Position numbers and translations under genes: made by a program
DNA from: an uncultured Oscillospiraceae bacterium
GTDB taxonomy: Bacteria; Bacillota; Clostridia; Oscillospirales; Oscillospiraceae
Assembly: GCA_900768135.1 (NCBI GenBank)
Contig: CAAGBT010000060.1
Span: 1-41,415, forward strand
Direction of reading: 5' to 3'
Length of the DNA: 41,415 bases
Shown here: positions 23,716-32,743 of the stretch, piece after piece
Layout of the letters: each line of letters starts with the position of its first letter
How positions within the stretch are numbered: the stretch's first letter is position 1
The notes under the pieces: generated by a model
What the model was told of the DNA's origin: nothing
The model's database searches: none
What the model saw: only the letters and a program-made list of their open reading frames with translations

Positions 23716-25740
23716 ATGGATGCAAAGCGCTTTACCCGCCGCCTGATCGTCCTTGGCGGCATGGTCTTTTTGTGTGCGCTGCTGTTCGTCGTTACGATGT
23801 TCGATGCGCAGATCGTCCACGGAGACGATTACCGTGCGCAGTCTGTGCGCACGAACACGCGCGCGGAGACGGTGAAGAGCTCGCGCGGCATCCTCACCGA
23901 CCGCAACGGCAAGGTGCTGGTATCGAACCGCGCCGTCTACACGCTCAGCTTCGATTCCTCGCTGGTTCCCGCCGAGGAGCTGAACGATGCGCTGCTTCGT
24001 CTCGTTACACTGCTGGAGGAGCAGGGCGTGGACTGCCGCGACGCGCTGCCGCTTTCCTACAGCAGCCCCTACCCCTACGATGCCGGGCGTGGCGGCGCGA
24101 AAACGCTGGTGAAATATCTCGTTTCCCTCAAGTGGATCGGCGAGGACGACGCGCTGACGGACGAGGGCTTTCCCGCCGGGCTTACCGGCCCTGCGCTCTA
24201 CCTGCGTCTGCGCGAGGAATACGGCGTGGACAAATCTCTGCCCACGGCGACCGCGCGCAGGATCGTCGGCCTGCGCTACTCGCTGGCCATCGCCAGAATG
24301 AACGGCCTGAGCAGCTATGAATTTGCCAGCGATGTGGACGTTTCGCTCATCTCGCTCATCAAGGACGGCTCCTATGCCGGCGTACAGGTGGACGCCTCCT
24401 CCGTGCGCGTTTATGAAACGGACGCTGCCGCCCACGTTCTCGGCTACACGGGCAGCATCGAGGACTGGGACAGTTATAAGGATAAAGACGGCTACACGCT
24501 CGCGACCATCGTCGGCAAAGCCGGGGCGGAGGCGGCGTTTGAGGACTACCTCCACGGCAGCGACGGCAAGCGGCTCGTCACGCTCAACGATTCCGGCAAG
24601 GTAACGGGCGAGCTGTACTCTGTAGAGCCGCAGCCCGGCTCCACCGTGGCGCTGACCATCGACATCGATTTTCAGGAGGCTGTGGAGCAGGCGCTGGCCG
24701 GCACGGTATCCGCCATGACGGAGGCCGACGGCATCGACCGCGGCGCAGCTGTGGCTGTGGTGCAGGTCGGCACGGGCGATGTGCTGGCGCTTGCCTCCTA
24801 CCCCACCTATTCCCTTGCGACCTTCCGCGAGGATCTTGCGGAGCTTTCCAGCGACCCCATGCGCCCGATGTGGAACCGCGCAACGGACGGCCGCTACGCG
24901 CCCGGCTCCACGATCAAGCCGCTCACGGCGATCGCGGCGCTGGAGTCCGGCGCGACCACGCTGCGCGAGAAGATCTACGACTCCGGCAAATGGGTCTACC
25001 CCGGCTACTCCGCCAGCTATACCTACTGCTGGAAGCGCAGCGGACACGGCGCGCTCAATGTGCGCGGCGCGGTGACGAATTCCTGCAACTATTTCTTTGC
25101 CGAAATGGGCTACCGCATGGGAATGGACAAGCTCAACCAATACTTTTCCGCCTTCGGCCTCGGCTCTCCCACGGGCATCGAGACCGGCGAGAGCGCCGGG
25201 CAGCTTCCCTCGCAGAACGCAGGCGAAAACCTTGCGCCGTGGGCGGCCTTCGGCCAGGCGAATCAGCTCTACACGCCCATTCAGCTGGCAAACTACACCG
25301 CCACGCTCTGCGGCGGCGGCGACCGTTATGCAACGCATCTGCTGAAAAGCGTCCGCTCCAGCAGCAGCGGCGCATTGGAATATGTTTACAACGCCGCGCC
25401 CGTGGAGAGCATCTCCATGGACGAGGATAACCTTGCCGCCGTGCTGGGCGGTATGCGCGATCTCGCCGCCGAGGGCGCGGTTTCCGCCTATTTTAAGGAC
25501 TGCATCGTGGACGCCGCCGCCAAGACTGGCACCGTGCAGACCGGCGACGAGGAGAACAACAACGGCGCATTCATCTGCTTCGCTCCCTATGACGACCCGC
25601 AGATTGCCGTATCCATTATCATTGAAAAGGGCGGCAGCGGCGCGGCACTCGCCTCCACCGCCGTTACAATCCTCAACGCTTATTTTTCCAATGCTGCGGC
25701 GCTCTCCGCCATTACAGGCGAGAATACGCTGCTGCCCTGA
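23716..25740 (+). CDS. mrdA: class B penicillin-binding protein 2 (elongation transpeptidase)
   Basis: A wall transpeptidase partnering the MreCD elongation complex. 674 residues. One N-terminal membrane anchor (about 9-28) is followed by the class B dimerisation region with SSRGILTDRNG (56-66). The transpeptidase domain has all three motifs: Ser398-Thr-Ile-Lys401, Ser456-Cys-Asn458 and Lys603-Thr-Gly605. ATG 23716 has AAAGGAG upstream. A RodA glycosyltransferase, the usual partner, is not in the window. Beta-lactams would target Ser398. Confidence 0.94.
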   Translation: MDAKRFTRRLIVLGGMVFLCALLFVVTMFDAQIVHGDDYRAQSVRTNTRAETVKSSRGILTDRNGKVLVSNRAVYTLSFDSSLVPAEELNDALLRLVTLLEEQGVDCRDALPLSYSSPYPYDAGRGGAKTLVKYLVSLKWIGEDDALTDEGFPAGLTGPALYLRLREEYGVDKSLPTATARRIVGLRYSLAIARMNGLSSYEFASDVDVSLISLIKDGSYAGVQVDASSVRVYETDAAAHVLGYTGSIEDWDSYKDKDGYTLATIVGKAGAEAAFEDYLHGSDGKRLVTLNDSGKVTGELYSVEPQPGSTVALTIDIDFQEAVEQALAGTVSAMTEADGIDRGAAVAVVQVGTGDVLALASYPTYSLATFREDLAELSSDPMRPMWNRATDGRYAPGSTIKPLTAIAALESGATTLREKIYDSGKWVYPGYSASYTYCWKRSGHGALNVRGAVTNSCNYFFAEMGYRMGMDKLNQYFSAFGLGSPTGIETGESAGQLPSQNAGENLAPWAAFGQANQLYTPIQLANYTATLCGGGDRYATHLLKSVRSSSSGALEYVYNAAPVESISMDEDNLAAVLGGMRDLAAEGAVSAYFKDCIVDAAAKTGTVQTGDEENNNGAFICFAPYDDPQIAVSIIIEKGGSGAALASTAVTILNAYFSNAAALSAITGENTLLP

Positions 25741-25771
25741 GCGCGCCCTTCCGGCGCGCTCTTCCTGTTTT
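25739..25771 (+). terminator. terminator after the mre/PBP cluster
   Basis: A 9-bp GC-rich stem (25739-25747 with 25753-25761), loop CTTCC, begins inside the stop codon and is followed by a T-rich tail (TTCCTGTTTT). Confidence 0.85.
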
Positions 25772-25804
25772 CACGCAGCCGCTTCGGCGGCGGAAAGGAA
25801 TATT

Positions 25805-27697
25805 ATGTCAACTTCTTGGTTCGATTCGCGCGATCTTCTGTACAAGTCCCCCTTTGGCGCAGTCCCCTGCGGCACGCCCGTCTCTTTCTGCTTCCAGCCG
25901 GAGCGCGGCGCGCAGGTCGTGCGCTGCGAGCTGCTGGCGCACGAGGAATTTTCCAATCGCTGGACGGAGACGGAGCTTTCCCCCGCGCAGGAGGACGGGC
26001 GCACGGTTTTCCGCGGCGCTTATGCCGCGCCCTGCCGCGCCGAGCTGGTCTGGTATCACTTCCGCCTGACCTGGGCGGACGGCGGCGCAAGCTGCTATGG
26101 CAAGGACGGCCTCTGCGCCTGGGACGCGGTCGCCCCCTGGCAGCTCACGGTTTATGACGACACGCACAAGACGCCGGAGTGGTTCGGCCGCGGCGTGACC
26201 TATCAGATCTTTCCCGACCGGTTCCGCCGCGCAAAGGCGCGCGATGTTGCAGGCATGGTCGGCCCGCGCACGCTGCACGCGCGCTGGGACGAGCTGCCGG
26301 AGTACCGCCCCAACGCGCAGGGCGAGATCACCTGCAGCGACTTTTTCGGCGGCGACTTGCAGGGCATTACGGAAAAGCTGGACTATCTGGCCTCGCTCGG
26401 CGTGACGACGCTTTATCTCTGCCCGATCTTTGAGGCCTCCACCAACCACCGCTACGACACGGCCTGCTATGAACGCATCGACCCGCTGCTCGGCGATGAG
26501 GAGGACTTCCGCACGCTTTGCGCAGGGGCGAAGCAGCGCGGCATCCGTGTCATGCTTGACGGTGTGTTCAACCACACCGGGCGCAAGAGCGTCTACTTCA
26601 ACGCTGACGGCTTTTATCCCGATCTCGGTGCGGCGCAGGGCGAGGCTTCGCCCTACTACCGCTGGTACAGCTTCCACCCCTTCCCCACGGATTACGACGC
26701 CTGGTGGGGCATCAAGAACCTGCCCGCCGTCAACGAGCTGGAAAAGAGCTATGTTGACTACATCATCGAGGGCGACAACTCCATCATCAAGCGCTGGCTG
26801 CGCGCAGGCGCTTCCGGCTGGCGGCTGGACGTTGCCGACGAGCTGCCCGATGAGTTCATTGCCAGGATCCGCGCGGTAATGAATGCGGAGAATCCAGATA
26901 CCTACCTCCTTGGCGAGGTCTGGGAGGACGGCACGACGAAGATCGCCTATTCGAAGCGCCGCAAATACCTTTTGGGCCGCGAGACGCACGGGCTGATGAA
27001 CTACCCCTTCCGCACGGCGCTGATGGCTTATCTGCTGGGCGGCGGCGCGGAGTACTTCCGCGACAGCATGGAGCAGCTGCGTGAAAATTACCCTGCGCCC
27101 GCGTTTTACGGCGCGCTGAATTTCCTTTCCACGCACGATACGCCGCGCCTGCTGACGATCCTTGGTCTGTCCTCCCCCGCACCGCAGACGCGCGATGAGC
27201 GCGCGGTCCGCCGCCTGAGCGCTGCGGAGCTTGCGCGCGGCACAGCGCTGCTGAAGCTGGCCTCGCTGATCCTCTACACCTTCCCCGGCTCGCCGATGCT
27301 TTACTACGGCGATGAAGCAGGGATGCAGGGCTTTGAAGACCCGTTTAACCGCGGCGCCTATCCCTGGGGACATGAGGACGCCGCGCTCATCCGCCACTTC
27401 CAGCAGCTCGGCGCGCTGCGCCGCAGCCACGAGGCGCTGCAAAGCGGCTCTATTGTCTATCATGCGGCGCACGGCCGTGCGCTGGCCTTTGGGCGGCGCA
27501 GCGGCGGCGACTGCTGCATCACCGCCGTCAACGCCGGTGCGGAGGAGGTATCGCTTACGCTGCCGTGGGACGGCGCGCTGGCCATGGACGCCCTTACCCG
27601 CCAGCAGTTCTTCTGCGGCGACGGCCTGCTGCGCGTAACGCTGGAGCCCTACGGTGCGCTGCTGCTGACGCATCCGGACGCTTCGTGTTTCACATGA
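25805..27697 (+). CDS. glycoside hydrolase family 13 (neopullulanase/maltodextrinase-like)
   Basis: 630 residues from ATG 25805 with AAAGGAA upstream. There is no signal peptide, so it probably acts on glycogen or imported maltodextrins in the cytoplasm. A CBM34-like beta domain covers about residues 1-125. The GH13 barrel shows region I DGVFNH (252-257), nucleophile Asp342 in RLDVAD, acid/base Glu371 in GEVWED, and His444-Asp445 in STHDTPR. This set matches subfamilies that cut alpha-1,4 and sometimes alpha-1,6 bonds; exact specificity cannot be read by eye. The stop codon lies inside a parS-like site. Confidence 0.9.
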   Translation: MSTSWFDSRDLLYKSPFGAVPCGTPVSFCFQPERGAQVVRCELLAHEEFSNRWTETELSPAQEDGRTVFRGAYAAPCRAELVWYHFRLTWADGGASCYGKDGLCAWDAVAPWQLTVYDDTHKTPEWFGRGVTYQIFPDRFRRAKARDVAGMVGPRTLHARWDELPEYRPNAQGEITCSDFFGGDLQGITEKLDYLASLGVTTLYLCPIFEASTNHRYDTACYERIDPLLGDEEDFRTLCAGAKQRGIRVMLDGVFNHTGRKSVYFNADGFYPDLGAAQGEASPYYRWYSFHPFPTDYDAWWGIKNLPAVNELEKSYVDYIIEGDNSIIKRWLRAGASGWRLDVADELPDEFIARIRAVMNAENPDTYLLGEVWEDGTTKIAYSKRRKYLLGRETHGLMNYPFRTALMAYLLGGGAEYFRDSMEQLRENYPAPAFYGALNFLSTHDTPRLLTILGLSSPAPQTRDERAVRRLSAAELARGTALLKLASLILYTFPGSPMLYYGDEAGMQGFEDPFNRGAYPWGHEDAALIRHFQQLGALRRSHEALQSGSIVYHAAHGRALAFGRRSGGDCCITAVNAGAEEVSLTLPWDGALAMDALTRQQFFCGDGLLRVTLEPYGALLLTHPDASCFT

Positions 27698-27701
27698 AAC
27701 A
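27686..27701 (+). promoter_or_regulatory. parS-like ParB-binding site 1
   Basis: TGTTTCACATGAAACA differs from the consensus parS TGTTTCACGTGAAACA by one central base. It overlaps the last codons and stop of the GH13 gene and lies 201 bp upstream of the soj start. An identical 16-mer follows 81 bp later. Confidence 0.85.
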
Positions 27702-27715
27702 ATTCATCCTCTCCC

Positions 27716-27754
27716 GCCGGCAGGACGTTCGTCCTGCCGGCTCTGCTTTTCTTT
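27716..27754 (+). terminator. terminator after the GH13 gene
   Basis: A perfect 11-bp stem (27716-27726 with 27731-27741), loop GTTC, is followed by a T-rich stretch (TCTGCTTTTCTTT). It lies between the two parS-like sites. Confidence 0.8.
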
Positions 27755-27766
27755 GCCGGCAGGGAA

Positions 27767-27782
27767 TGTTTCACATGAAACA
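27767..27782 (+). promoter_or_regulatory. parS-like ParB-binding site 2
   Basis: This is the same 16-base sequence and orientation as site 1. It lies about 25 bp upstream of the soj -35 element, so ParB loaded here could also affect soj-parB transcription. Confidence 0.85.
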
Positions 27783-27807
27783 TTTTTTCAAAATTTCCGC
27801 TTTCCTG

Positions 27808-27835
27808 TTGAAATTGGGGCGTTTTGTGCTATACT
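27808..27835 (+). promoter_or_regulatory. promoter of soj-parB
   Basis: TTGAAA (27808-27813), a 16-base spacer and TATACT (27830-27835), with TGC in front of the -10 as an extended element. Confidence 0.75.
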
Positions 27836-27886
27836 GAACAAGACTGAAAAAGACTGCGCATTTCTGCGATTAAGGTGGGTGTTCTT

Positions 27887-28642
27887 TTGGCTAAGATCGT
27901 TGCAATCGTCAATCAGAAGGGCGGCGTGGGCAAGACGACGACCTGTATCAATCTTGTCTCGGCGCTTAAGGAAAAAGGGAAGCGCGTGCTGCTGTGCGAC
28001 TTTGACCCGCAGGCAAATTCCACCTCCGGCATGGGCGTGGACAAGGCCGTGTCGCAAGGCGTATACGACGTGCTGATAAATAACGCGGACGTGCGCGCAA
28101 GCGTTGCACACACGCGCTATGGCGATGTGCTGCCGTCCTCAAAAGCGCTGGCAGGCGCAGGTATCGAGATGATCGACCGCGAAAACCGAGAATTCCTGCT
28201 CAAGCAGGCGCTTGACGTCCTCTCCCCCGACTACGACTATATCCTGATCGATTGCCCGCCCTCGCTCGAGTTGCTGACAGTCAATGCCCTTTGCGCGGCA
28301 AACTCCCTGATCGTCCCCGTGCAGGGCGAGTATTTTGCGCTGGAGGGGCTTTCCGACCTGATGCACACCGTGCGCATGGTGCGCCGCAAGCTGAACCCCG
28401 GCCTGGAGCTGGAGGGCGTGCTGCTTACAATGTTTGACGGGCGCACCAATCTGGCGCTTCAGGTGGCCGAAGAGGTCAAGCGCTACTTCCCCGGCAAGGT
28501 TTACGCCACGGTCATTCCGCGCAACGTGCGCCTGAGCGAAGCGCCGAGCCACGGCAAGCCCATCAATTTTTACGACCGCACCTCGCGCGGCGCGGAGGCC
28601 TACAGCGCCCTCGCCGCCGAGTTTCTGAAGCAGAACAGCTGA
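27887..28642 (+). CDS. soj: chromosome partitioning ATPase Soj/ParA
   Basis: Soj is a Walker-type ATPase that works with ParB in origin segregation and replication control. 251 residues from TTG 27887, with AAGGTGG about 8 bases upstream; the alternative GTG at 27875 lies on the ribosome site itself. The deviant Walker A KGGVGKTT is at residues 11-18. DFDPQANST and the LIDCPPSLELLTVNAL Walker B region follow. Length and motifs are those of chromosomal Soj, not plasmid ParA. parB follows after 52 bp. Confidence 0.94.
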   Translation: MAKIVAIVNQKGGVGKTTTCINLVSALKEKGKRVLLCDFDPQANSTSGMGVDKAVSQGVYDVLINNADVRASVAHTRYGDVLPSSKALAGAGIEMIDRENREFLLKQALDVLSPDYDYILIDCPPSLELLTVNALCAANSLIVPVQGEYFALEGLSDLMHTVRMVRRKLNPGLELEGVLLTMFDGRTNLALQVAEEVKRYFPGKVYATVIPRNVRLSEAPSHGKPINFYDRTSRGAEAYSALAAEFLKQNS

Positions 28643-28694
28643 TTCATTTCATCAAATATACGGCACTCGTATCTTACAGAAAGGAGACGTTTCC

Positions 28695-29585
28695 ATGGCA
28701 AACGCAAACCGGGGCCTCGGCAAAGGTCTGGGCGCGCTGCTGGGCGACGCTGCCATGCGCAGCGAATCGTCAGACAGCCTCTACCTGCCGCTTTCGCAGA
28801 TCGAACCCTACGCGGGGCAGCCGCGCCGCCATTTTGACGAAGCCGCGCTGCAGGATCTTGCGGACTCCATCCGCGAGCATGGCATCATTCAGCCGCTGAC
28901 GGTCCGCCGCCTGTCCTCCGGCTATTACCAGATCATCGCCGGTGAACGCCGCTGGCGCGCCGCGCGCATCGCCGGGCTGAGCGAGGTCCCCGCCATCGTC
29001 ATCGAGGCGGACGACCGCAAGATGACCGAGCTTTCGCTCATTGAAAACCTTCAGCGCGAGGATCTCGACCCCATTGAGGAGGCTGAAGGCTACAAAACGC
29101 TGATGGACAACTATCAGCTCACGCAGGAGGAAGCCGCAGAGCGCGTGGGCAAATCGCGCTCCGCAGTGGCCAACAGCCTGCGCCTGCTGGGGCTTTGCCC
29201 CGAGGTGCGCGCCATGCTGCAGGGTGGCAAGCTCTCCAGCGGCCACGCGCGCGCGCTGCTTCCCCTCCCCAACGCATTGCAGCTGCAGGCGGCAAAGGCC
29301 GTCTGCGCGCAGGGGCTGAGCGTCCGGCAGACAGAAGCGCTCGCCAAGCGCCTGAATACGCCGAAGGCGGAAAAGCCGCTCACGGAAGAGCAGCGGCTGA
29401 ACGAAAACTACAGCAAGCTGGCCGCGCAGGAGCTGAGCGACTCGCTCGGCCGCACCTGCCGCATCATTTCCGGCCGGAAAAAAGGCCGCATCGAGCTGGA
29501 CTATTACGGCATGGACGACCTGAACGACCTGCTGGAAGCGCTTGCCGCCATTAAAGCTAAAAGGAACGGGGGCGAAGCAACGTGA
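28695..29585 (+). CDS. parB: chromosome partitioning protein ParB (Spo0J)
   Basis: ParB binds parS and spreads as a CTP-dependent clamp. 296 residues. The N-terminal GLGKGLGALL (7-16) is the ParA-stimulating motif. GERRWRA (83-89) and ENLQREDL (117-124) form the CTPase site. A helix-turn-helix follows near 141-167, then a C-terminal dimerisation region. ATG 28695 has AAAGGAG upstream. The stop overlaps the GTG start of the next gene, so that gene's product is tied to ParB synthesis. Confidence 0.95.
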   Translation: MANANRGLGKGLGALLGDAAMRSESSDSLYLPLSQIEPYAGQPRRHFDEAALQDLADSIREHGIIQPLTVRRLSSGYYQIIAGERRWRAARIAGLSEVPAIVIEADDRKMTELSLIENLQREDLDPIEEAEGYKTLMDNYQLTQEEAAERVGKSRSAVANSLRLLGLCPEVRAMLQGGKLSSGHARALLPLPNALQLQAAKAVCAQGLSVRQTEALAKRLNTPKAEKPLTEEQRLNENYSKLAAQELSDSLGRTCRIISGRKKGRIELDYYGMDDLNDLLEALAAIKAKRNGGEAT

Positions 29586-30163
29586 CTGATTTTGTCCACG
29601 AGCCGCCCAAGGATCCGAACAAGCCGCCCGTCCCCGGCGAGGAAAAGCCCACCACCGAGCGCGAGCGCATGAAAAAGGTCTACACCTATGTGGCCGTGCT
29701 GTTTGCCGTTTCGTTTCTGCTGATCCTGTGGACCTTTCTGATGAATCAGCGCAGCAGCCGCGAGGTGCTGGACGAGATCAAAAGCGGCAACAGCGCTCTG
29801 CATGACACGCTGGACGAAAACGAACTCCTTCAAACGCGCGTGGCAGAGCTGGAAAACGAGGTCAGCGCGCTGGAAGATCAGCTGGCCGCCGCCGAAGCCG
29901 ACCGCGACGCGCTGCGCGACAGCGGCGACAAACAGGCAGCGCTTCTCACCGCGCTCGACTGGCTGAGCGAGCTGGAACACGATTACAGCGCGGGCAGCTA
30001 TTCCGCCGCGCGCAAAACGGCGCAGGCGATGCAGGACAACGGCCTTGCCGCCCTTCTGCCGGAGCAGCCGCTGCACACCTCCAGCACCGGCAGCGACTAT
30101 GACGCGCCCGCCGCGCGCTATCAGGATATCACCAATGCGCTGTTTCCAAACGGCATGAACTGA
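29582..30163 (+). CDS. single-pass membrane coiled-coil protein coupled to parB
   Basis: 193 residues from GTG 29582, which overlaps the parB stop in a GTGA arrangement. A proline-rich cytoplasmic N-terminus of about 33 residues precedes a transmembrane helix (about 34-54). A coiled coil follows (about 60-115, rich in Leu, Glu and Ala heptads), then a helical C-terminal part. By the positive-inside rule the coiled coil is extracellular. No family recognised. Tight coupling to soj-parB suggests, but does not prove, a link between chromosome segregation and the envelope. Confidence 0.7.
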   Translation: MTDFVHEPPKDPNKPPVPGEEKPTTERERMKKVYTYVAVLFAVSFLLILWTFLMNQRSSREVLDEIKSGNSALHDTLDENELLQTRVAELENEVSALEDQLAAAEADRDALRDSGDKQAALLTALDWLSELEHDYSAGSYSAARKTAQAMQDNGLAALLPEQPLHTSSTGSDYDAPAARYQDITNALFPNGMN

Positions 30164-30214
30164 AAGCAGGCGTTGTCTTCGCCGCGCTTTACAACGATAA
30201 CGAGGTAAATCACT

Positions 30215-31519
30215 ATGCTTGATATGAAATTCCTGCGGGAGAATCCCGAACTGGTCAAAGAAAACATCAGAAAGAAGTTTCAGGACGAAAAGCTGCCGCT
30301 GGTCGATGAGGTCATCGAGCTGGACGCCAGAAACCGCGCCGCCATCACCGAGGCCAGCGAGCTGCGCGCCAGCCGCAACGCGCTCTCCAAGCAGATCGGC
30401 ATGCTGATGGGTCAGGCGAAGAAGGACCCGAGCAAGCTCGAAGAGGCCGAGAAGATCAAGGCGGCCGTCAAGGCCAATGCCGACCGCTTAGCAGAGCTTG
30501 AAAAGCTCGAAGAGGAGTACGAGCAGAAGATCCACAGGATCATGCTGCTCATCCCGAACATCATTGACCCCAGCGTCCCCATCGGCCCGGACGACAGCTG
30601 CAACGTTGAGGTCGAGCGCTTCGGCGAGCCGAAGGTCCCCGATTTTGAGATCCCCTACCACACGCAGATCATGGAGCGCTTCAATGGCGTGGATATGGAC
30701 GCGGCGGGCCGCGTCTCCGGCGCGGGCTTCTACTACCTGCTTGGCGATATCGCGCGCCTGCACGAGGGCGTGCTGGCCTACGCGCGCGATTTTATGATCG
30801 ACAAGGGCTTCACGTTCTGCATCCCGCCGTTCATGATCCACGGCAACGTGGTCGAGGGCGTGATGAGCCAGAACGACATGGACGCCATGATGTATAAGAT
30901 CGAGGGTGAGGACCTCTACCTCATCGGCACAAGCGAGCATTCGATGGTCGGCCGCTTCATCGGCGAGATCCTGCCCGAAAGCTCCCTGCCGCAGACGCTG
31001 ACCTCCTACTCCCCCTGCTTCCGCAAGGAAAAAGGCTCCCACGGCATCGAGGAGCGCGGCGTTTACCGCATCCACCAGTTCGAAAAGCAGGAGATGATTG
31101 TCGTCTGCAAGCCTGAAGAGAGCATGAAGTGGTACGAGCAGATGTGGAAGTGGAGCGTTGAGCTGTTCCGCTCGATGGACATTCCCGTCCGCCAGCTGGA
31201 GTGCTGCTCCGGCGACCTTGCCGACCTGAAGGTCAAGAGCTGCGACATCGAGGCCTGGTCCCCGCGCCAGAAGAAGTATTTCGAGGTCTGCTCCTGCTCC
31301 AACCTCGGCGACGCGCAGGCCCGCCGCCTGAAGATCCGCGTCAAGGGCGAGGACGGCAAAATGTACCTGCCGCACACGCTGAACAACACCGTTGTCGCGC
31401 CGCCGCGGATGCTCATCGCGTTCCTCGAGAACAATCTCCAGGCCGACGGCAGCGTGCTGATTCCCGCGGTGCTCCAGCCCTACATGGGCGGGAAGACCGT
31501 GCTGATCCCCGAAAAGTGA
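30215..31519 (+). CDS. serS: seryl-tRNA synthetase (divergent motif 3)
   Basis: SerS charges tRNA-Ser and tRNA-Sec. 434 residues. The N-terminal tRNA-binding coiled coil spans about 30-110. Motif 2 is CFRKEKGSHG...GVYRIHQFEKQE. Motif 3 reads HTLNNTVVAPPRMLIAFLEN, where most bacterial enzymes have HTLNGSGLAVGR; the Asn-Thr and the spacing to the conserved Arg look closer to archaeal/eukaryal SerRS. The active-site loop GTSEHSMVG also differs from the usual GTAE. ATG 30215 has GAGGT upstream. This may be the only SerRS or a second copy; the rest of the genome would tell. Confidence 0.93.
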   Translation: MLDMKFLRENPELVKENIRKKFQDEKLPLVDEVIELDARNRAAITEASELRASRNALSKQIGMLMGQAKKDPSKLEEAEKIKAAVKANADRLAELEKLEEEYEQKIHRIMLLIPNIIDPSVPIGPDDSCNVEVERFGEPKVPDFEIPYHTQIMERFNGVDMDAAGRVSGAGFYYLLGDIARLHEGVLAYARDFMIDKGFTFCIPPFMIHGNVVEGVMSQNDMDAMMYKIEGEDLYLIGTSEHSMVGRFIGEILPESSLPQTLTSYSPCFRKEKGSHGIEERGVYRIHQFEKQEMIVVCKPEESMKWYEQMWKWSVELFRSMDIPVRQLECCSGDLADLKVKSCDIEAWSPRQKKYFEVCSCSNLGDAQARRLKIRVKGEDGKMYLPHTLNNTVVAPPRMLIAFLENNLQADGSVLIPAVLQPYMGGKTVLIPEK

Positions 31520-31594
31520 TTCCCGTTTGCAATATTCCGTAATAATTATACTGCCTGCTATCGTTTTTTGCATTTTCCGCAAAGGAGATTTCCC

Positions 31595-32032
31595 GTGAAA
31601 AAGTTTTTTGAAGAGTTCAAGGCGTTTGCCATGCGCGGCAACGTACTTGACATGGCCGTCGGCGTTGTCATCGGCGGCGCGTTCGGCAAGATCACGACCT
31701 CGCTCGTGGGCGATATCATCATGCCGCTCATCTCCATGCTCACCGGCGGCATCGACTTTTCCAGCTGGAAGTGGGTACTCAAGGAAGCGGTCATGGAGGG
31801 CAAAGAAGTCATCGACCCCGAGATCGCCGTCAACTACGGCAACCTGATCGCCGTCATCCTCGACTTCATCATCATCGCGTTCGCCGTGTTCTGCATGGTC
31901 AAGGCCATCAATAAGATGCATGACAAGCTCTCGAAGAGCGCCGAGCCGGAGCCGGAAAAGGATCCCGAGCCGACGAAGGAGGAAGTTCTGCTCACCGAGA
32001 TCCGCGACCTCTTAAAGGAGCAGAGCAAATGA
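31595..32032 (+). CDS. mscL: large-conductance mechanosensitive channel MscL
   Basis: MscL opens under membrane tension to relieve osmotic shock. 145 residues from GTG 31595, set by AAAGGAG (31581-31587). The N-terminal amphipathic helix and FAMRGNVLDMAVGVVIGGAFGKI form TM1, with the Gly/Ala gate. A second membrane helix lies at about 85-110, followed by a charged cytoplasmic helix. The stop overlaps the rsmG ATG (ATGA). A weak upstream promoter is possible, with TATACT at 31547-31552. Confidence 0.95.
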   Translation: MKKFFEEFKAFAMRGNVLDMAVGVVIGGAFGKITTSLVGDIIMPLISMLTGGIDFSSWKWVLKEAVMEGKEVIDPEIAVNYGNLIAVILDFIIIAFAVFCMVKAINKMHDKLSKSAEPEPEKDPEPTKEEVLLTEIRDLLKEQSK

Positions 32033-32724
32033 GAGCGCTGCTCTCTCAGGGCCTCGCCACGCTGGGGCTGGACGCGAGCCGCGTGGAAACGCTGGAGTGC
32101 TTTTCCGCGCTGCTGCTGGAGAAAAACCAGGTCATGAACCTCACGGCCATCACAAGCCCCGACGCCGTTGCGCAGCTGCACCTGCTCGACAGCGCGGCGC
32201 TGACGAAATTTGTCGATCTTTCCGGCAAGCAGGTCGTTGACGTCGGCACCGGCGCGGGCTTCCCCGGTATGCCGCTGCGCATCCTGAAGGACGACTTCGA
32301 CCTTACGCTGCTCGACTCTCTGGGCAAGCGCGTCAACTGGCTCAGCGAGGTCTGTGACGAATTGCAGCTCAGGCGCGTTCAATGCGTCCACGCGCGCGCG
32401 GAGGAATTTGCCGCGCAGCACCGCGAGGAATATGACCTTGCCGTCTCCCGAGCGGTCGCGCAGCTGAACGTTCTCAGCGAGCTGTGCCTGCCGCTCGTCA
32501 AGGTCGGCGGGCAGTTCCTCGCAATGAAGAGCGTGGACACCGAGGAAGAGATCGCCGCGGCGAAAAGCGCCATTAAGGCGCTCGGCGGCCGGATCGCCTG
32601 CGTGGAGGATTACACCATCCCCACAAGCAGCATTGTCCACCGCGTCGTCATCATTGAAAAAACCGCTCCCACCCCGCGCGCCTATCCCCGCGCGTTCGCA
32701 AAGATCAAAAAGTCTCCGTTGTGA
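32029..32724 (+). CDS. rsmG: 16S rRNA (guanine527-N7)-methyltransferase
   Basis: RsmG (GidB) methylates G527 of 16S rRNA using SAM. 231 residues. The SAM-binding motif VVDVGTGAGFPGMPL, the LTLLDSLGKRVNWL strand and DLAVSRAVAQLNVLSEL are all conserved. ATG overlaps the mscL stop. In many Firmicutes rsmG lies beside soj-parB near the origin; here it is about 3.5 kb downstream of parB. Loss of RsmG gives low-level streptomycin resistance in other bacteria. Confidence 0.95.
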   Translation: MRALLSQGLATLGLDASRVETLECFSALLLEKNQVMNLTAITSPDAVAQLHLLDSAALTKFVDLSGKQVVDVGTGAGFPGMPLRILKDDFDLTLLDSLGKRVNWLSEVCDELQLRRVQCVHARAEEFAAQHREEYDLAVSRAVAQLNVLSELCLPLVKVGGQFLAMKSVDTEEEIAAAKSAIKALGGRIACVEDYTIPTSSIVHRVVIIEKTAPTPRAYPRAFAKIKKSPL

Positions 32725-32743
32725 TCCCGAAAGGAGGATCCGC

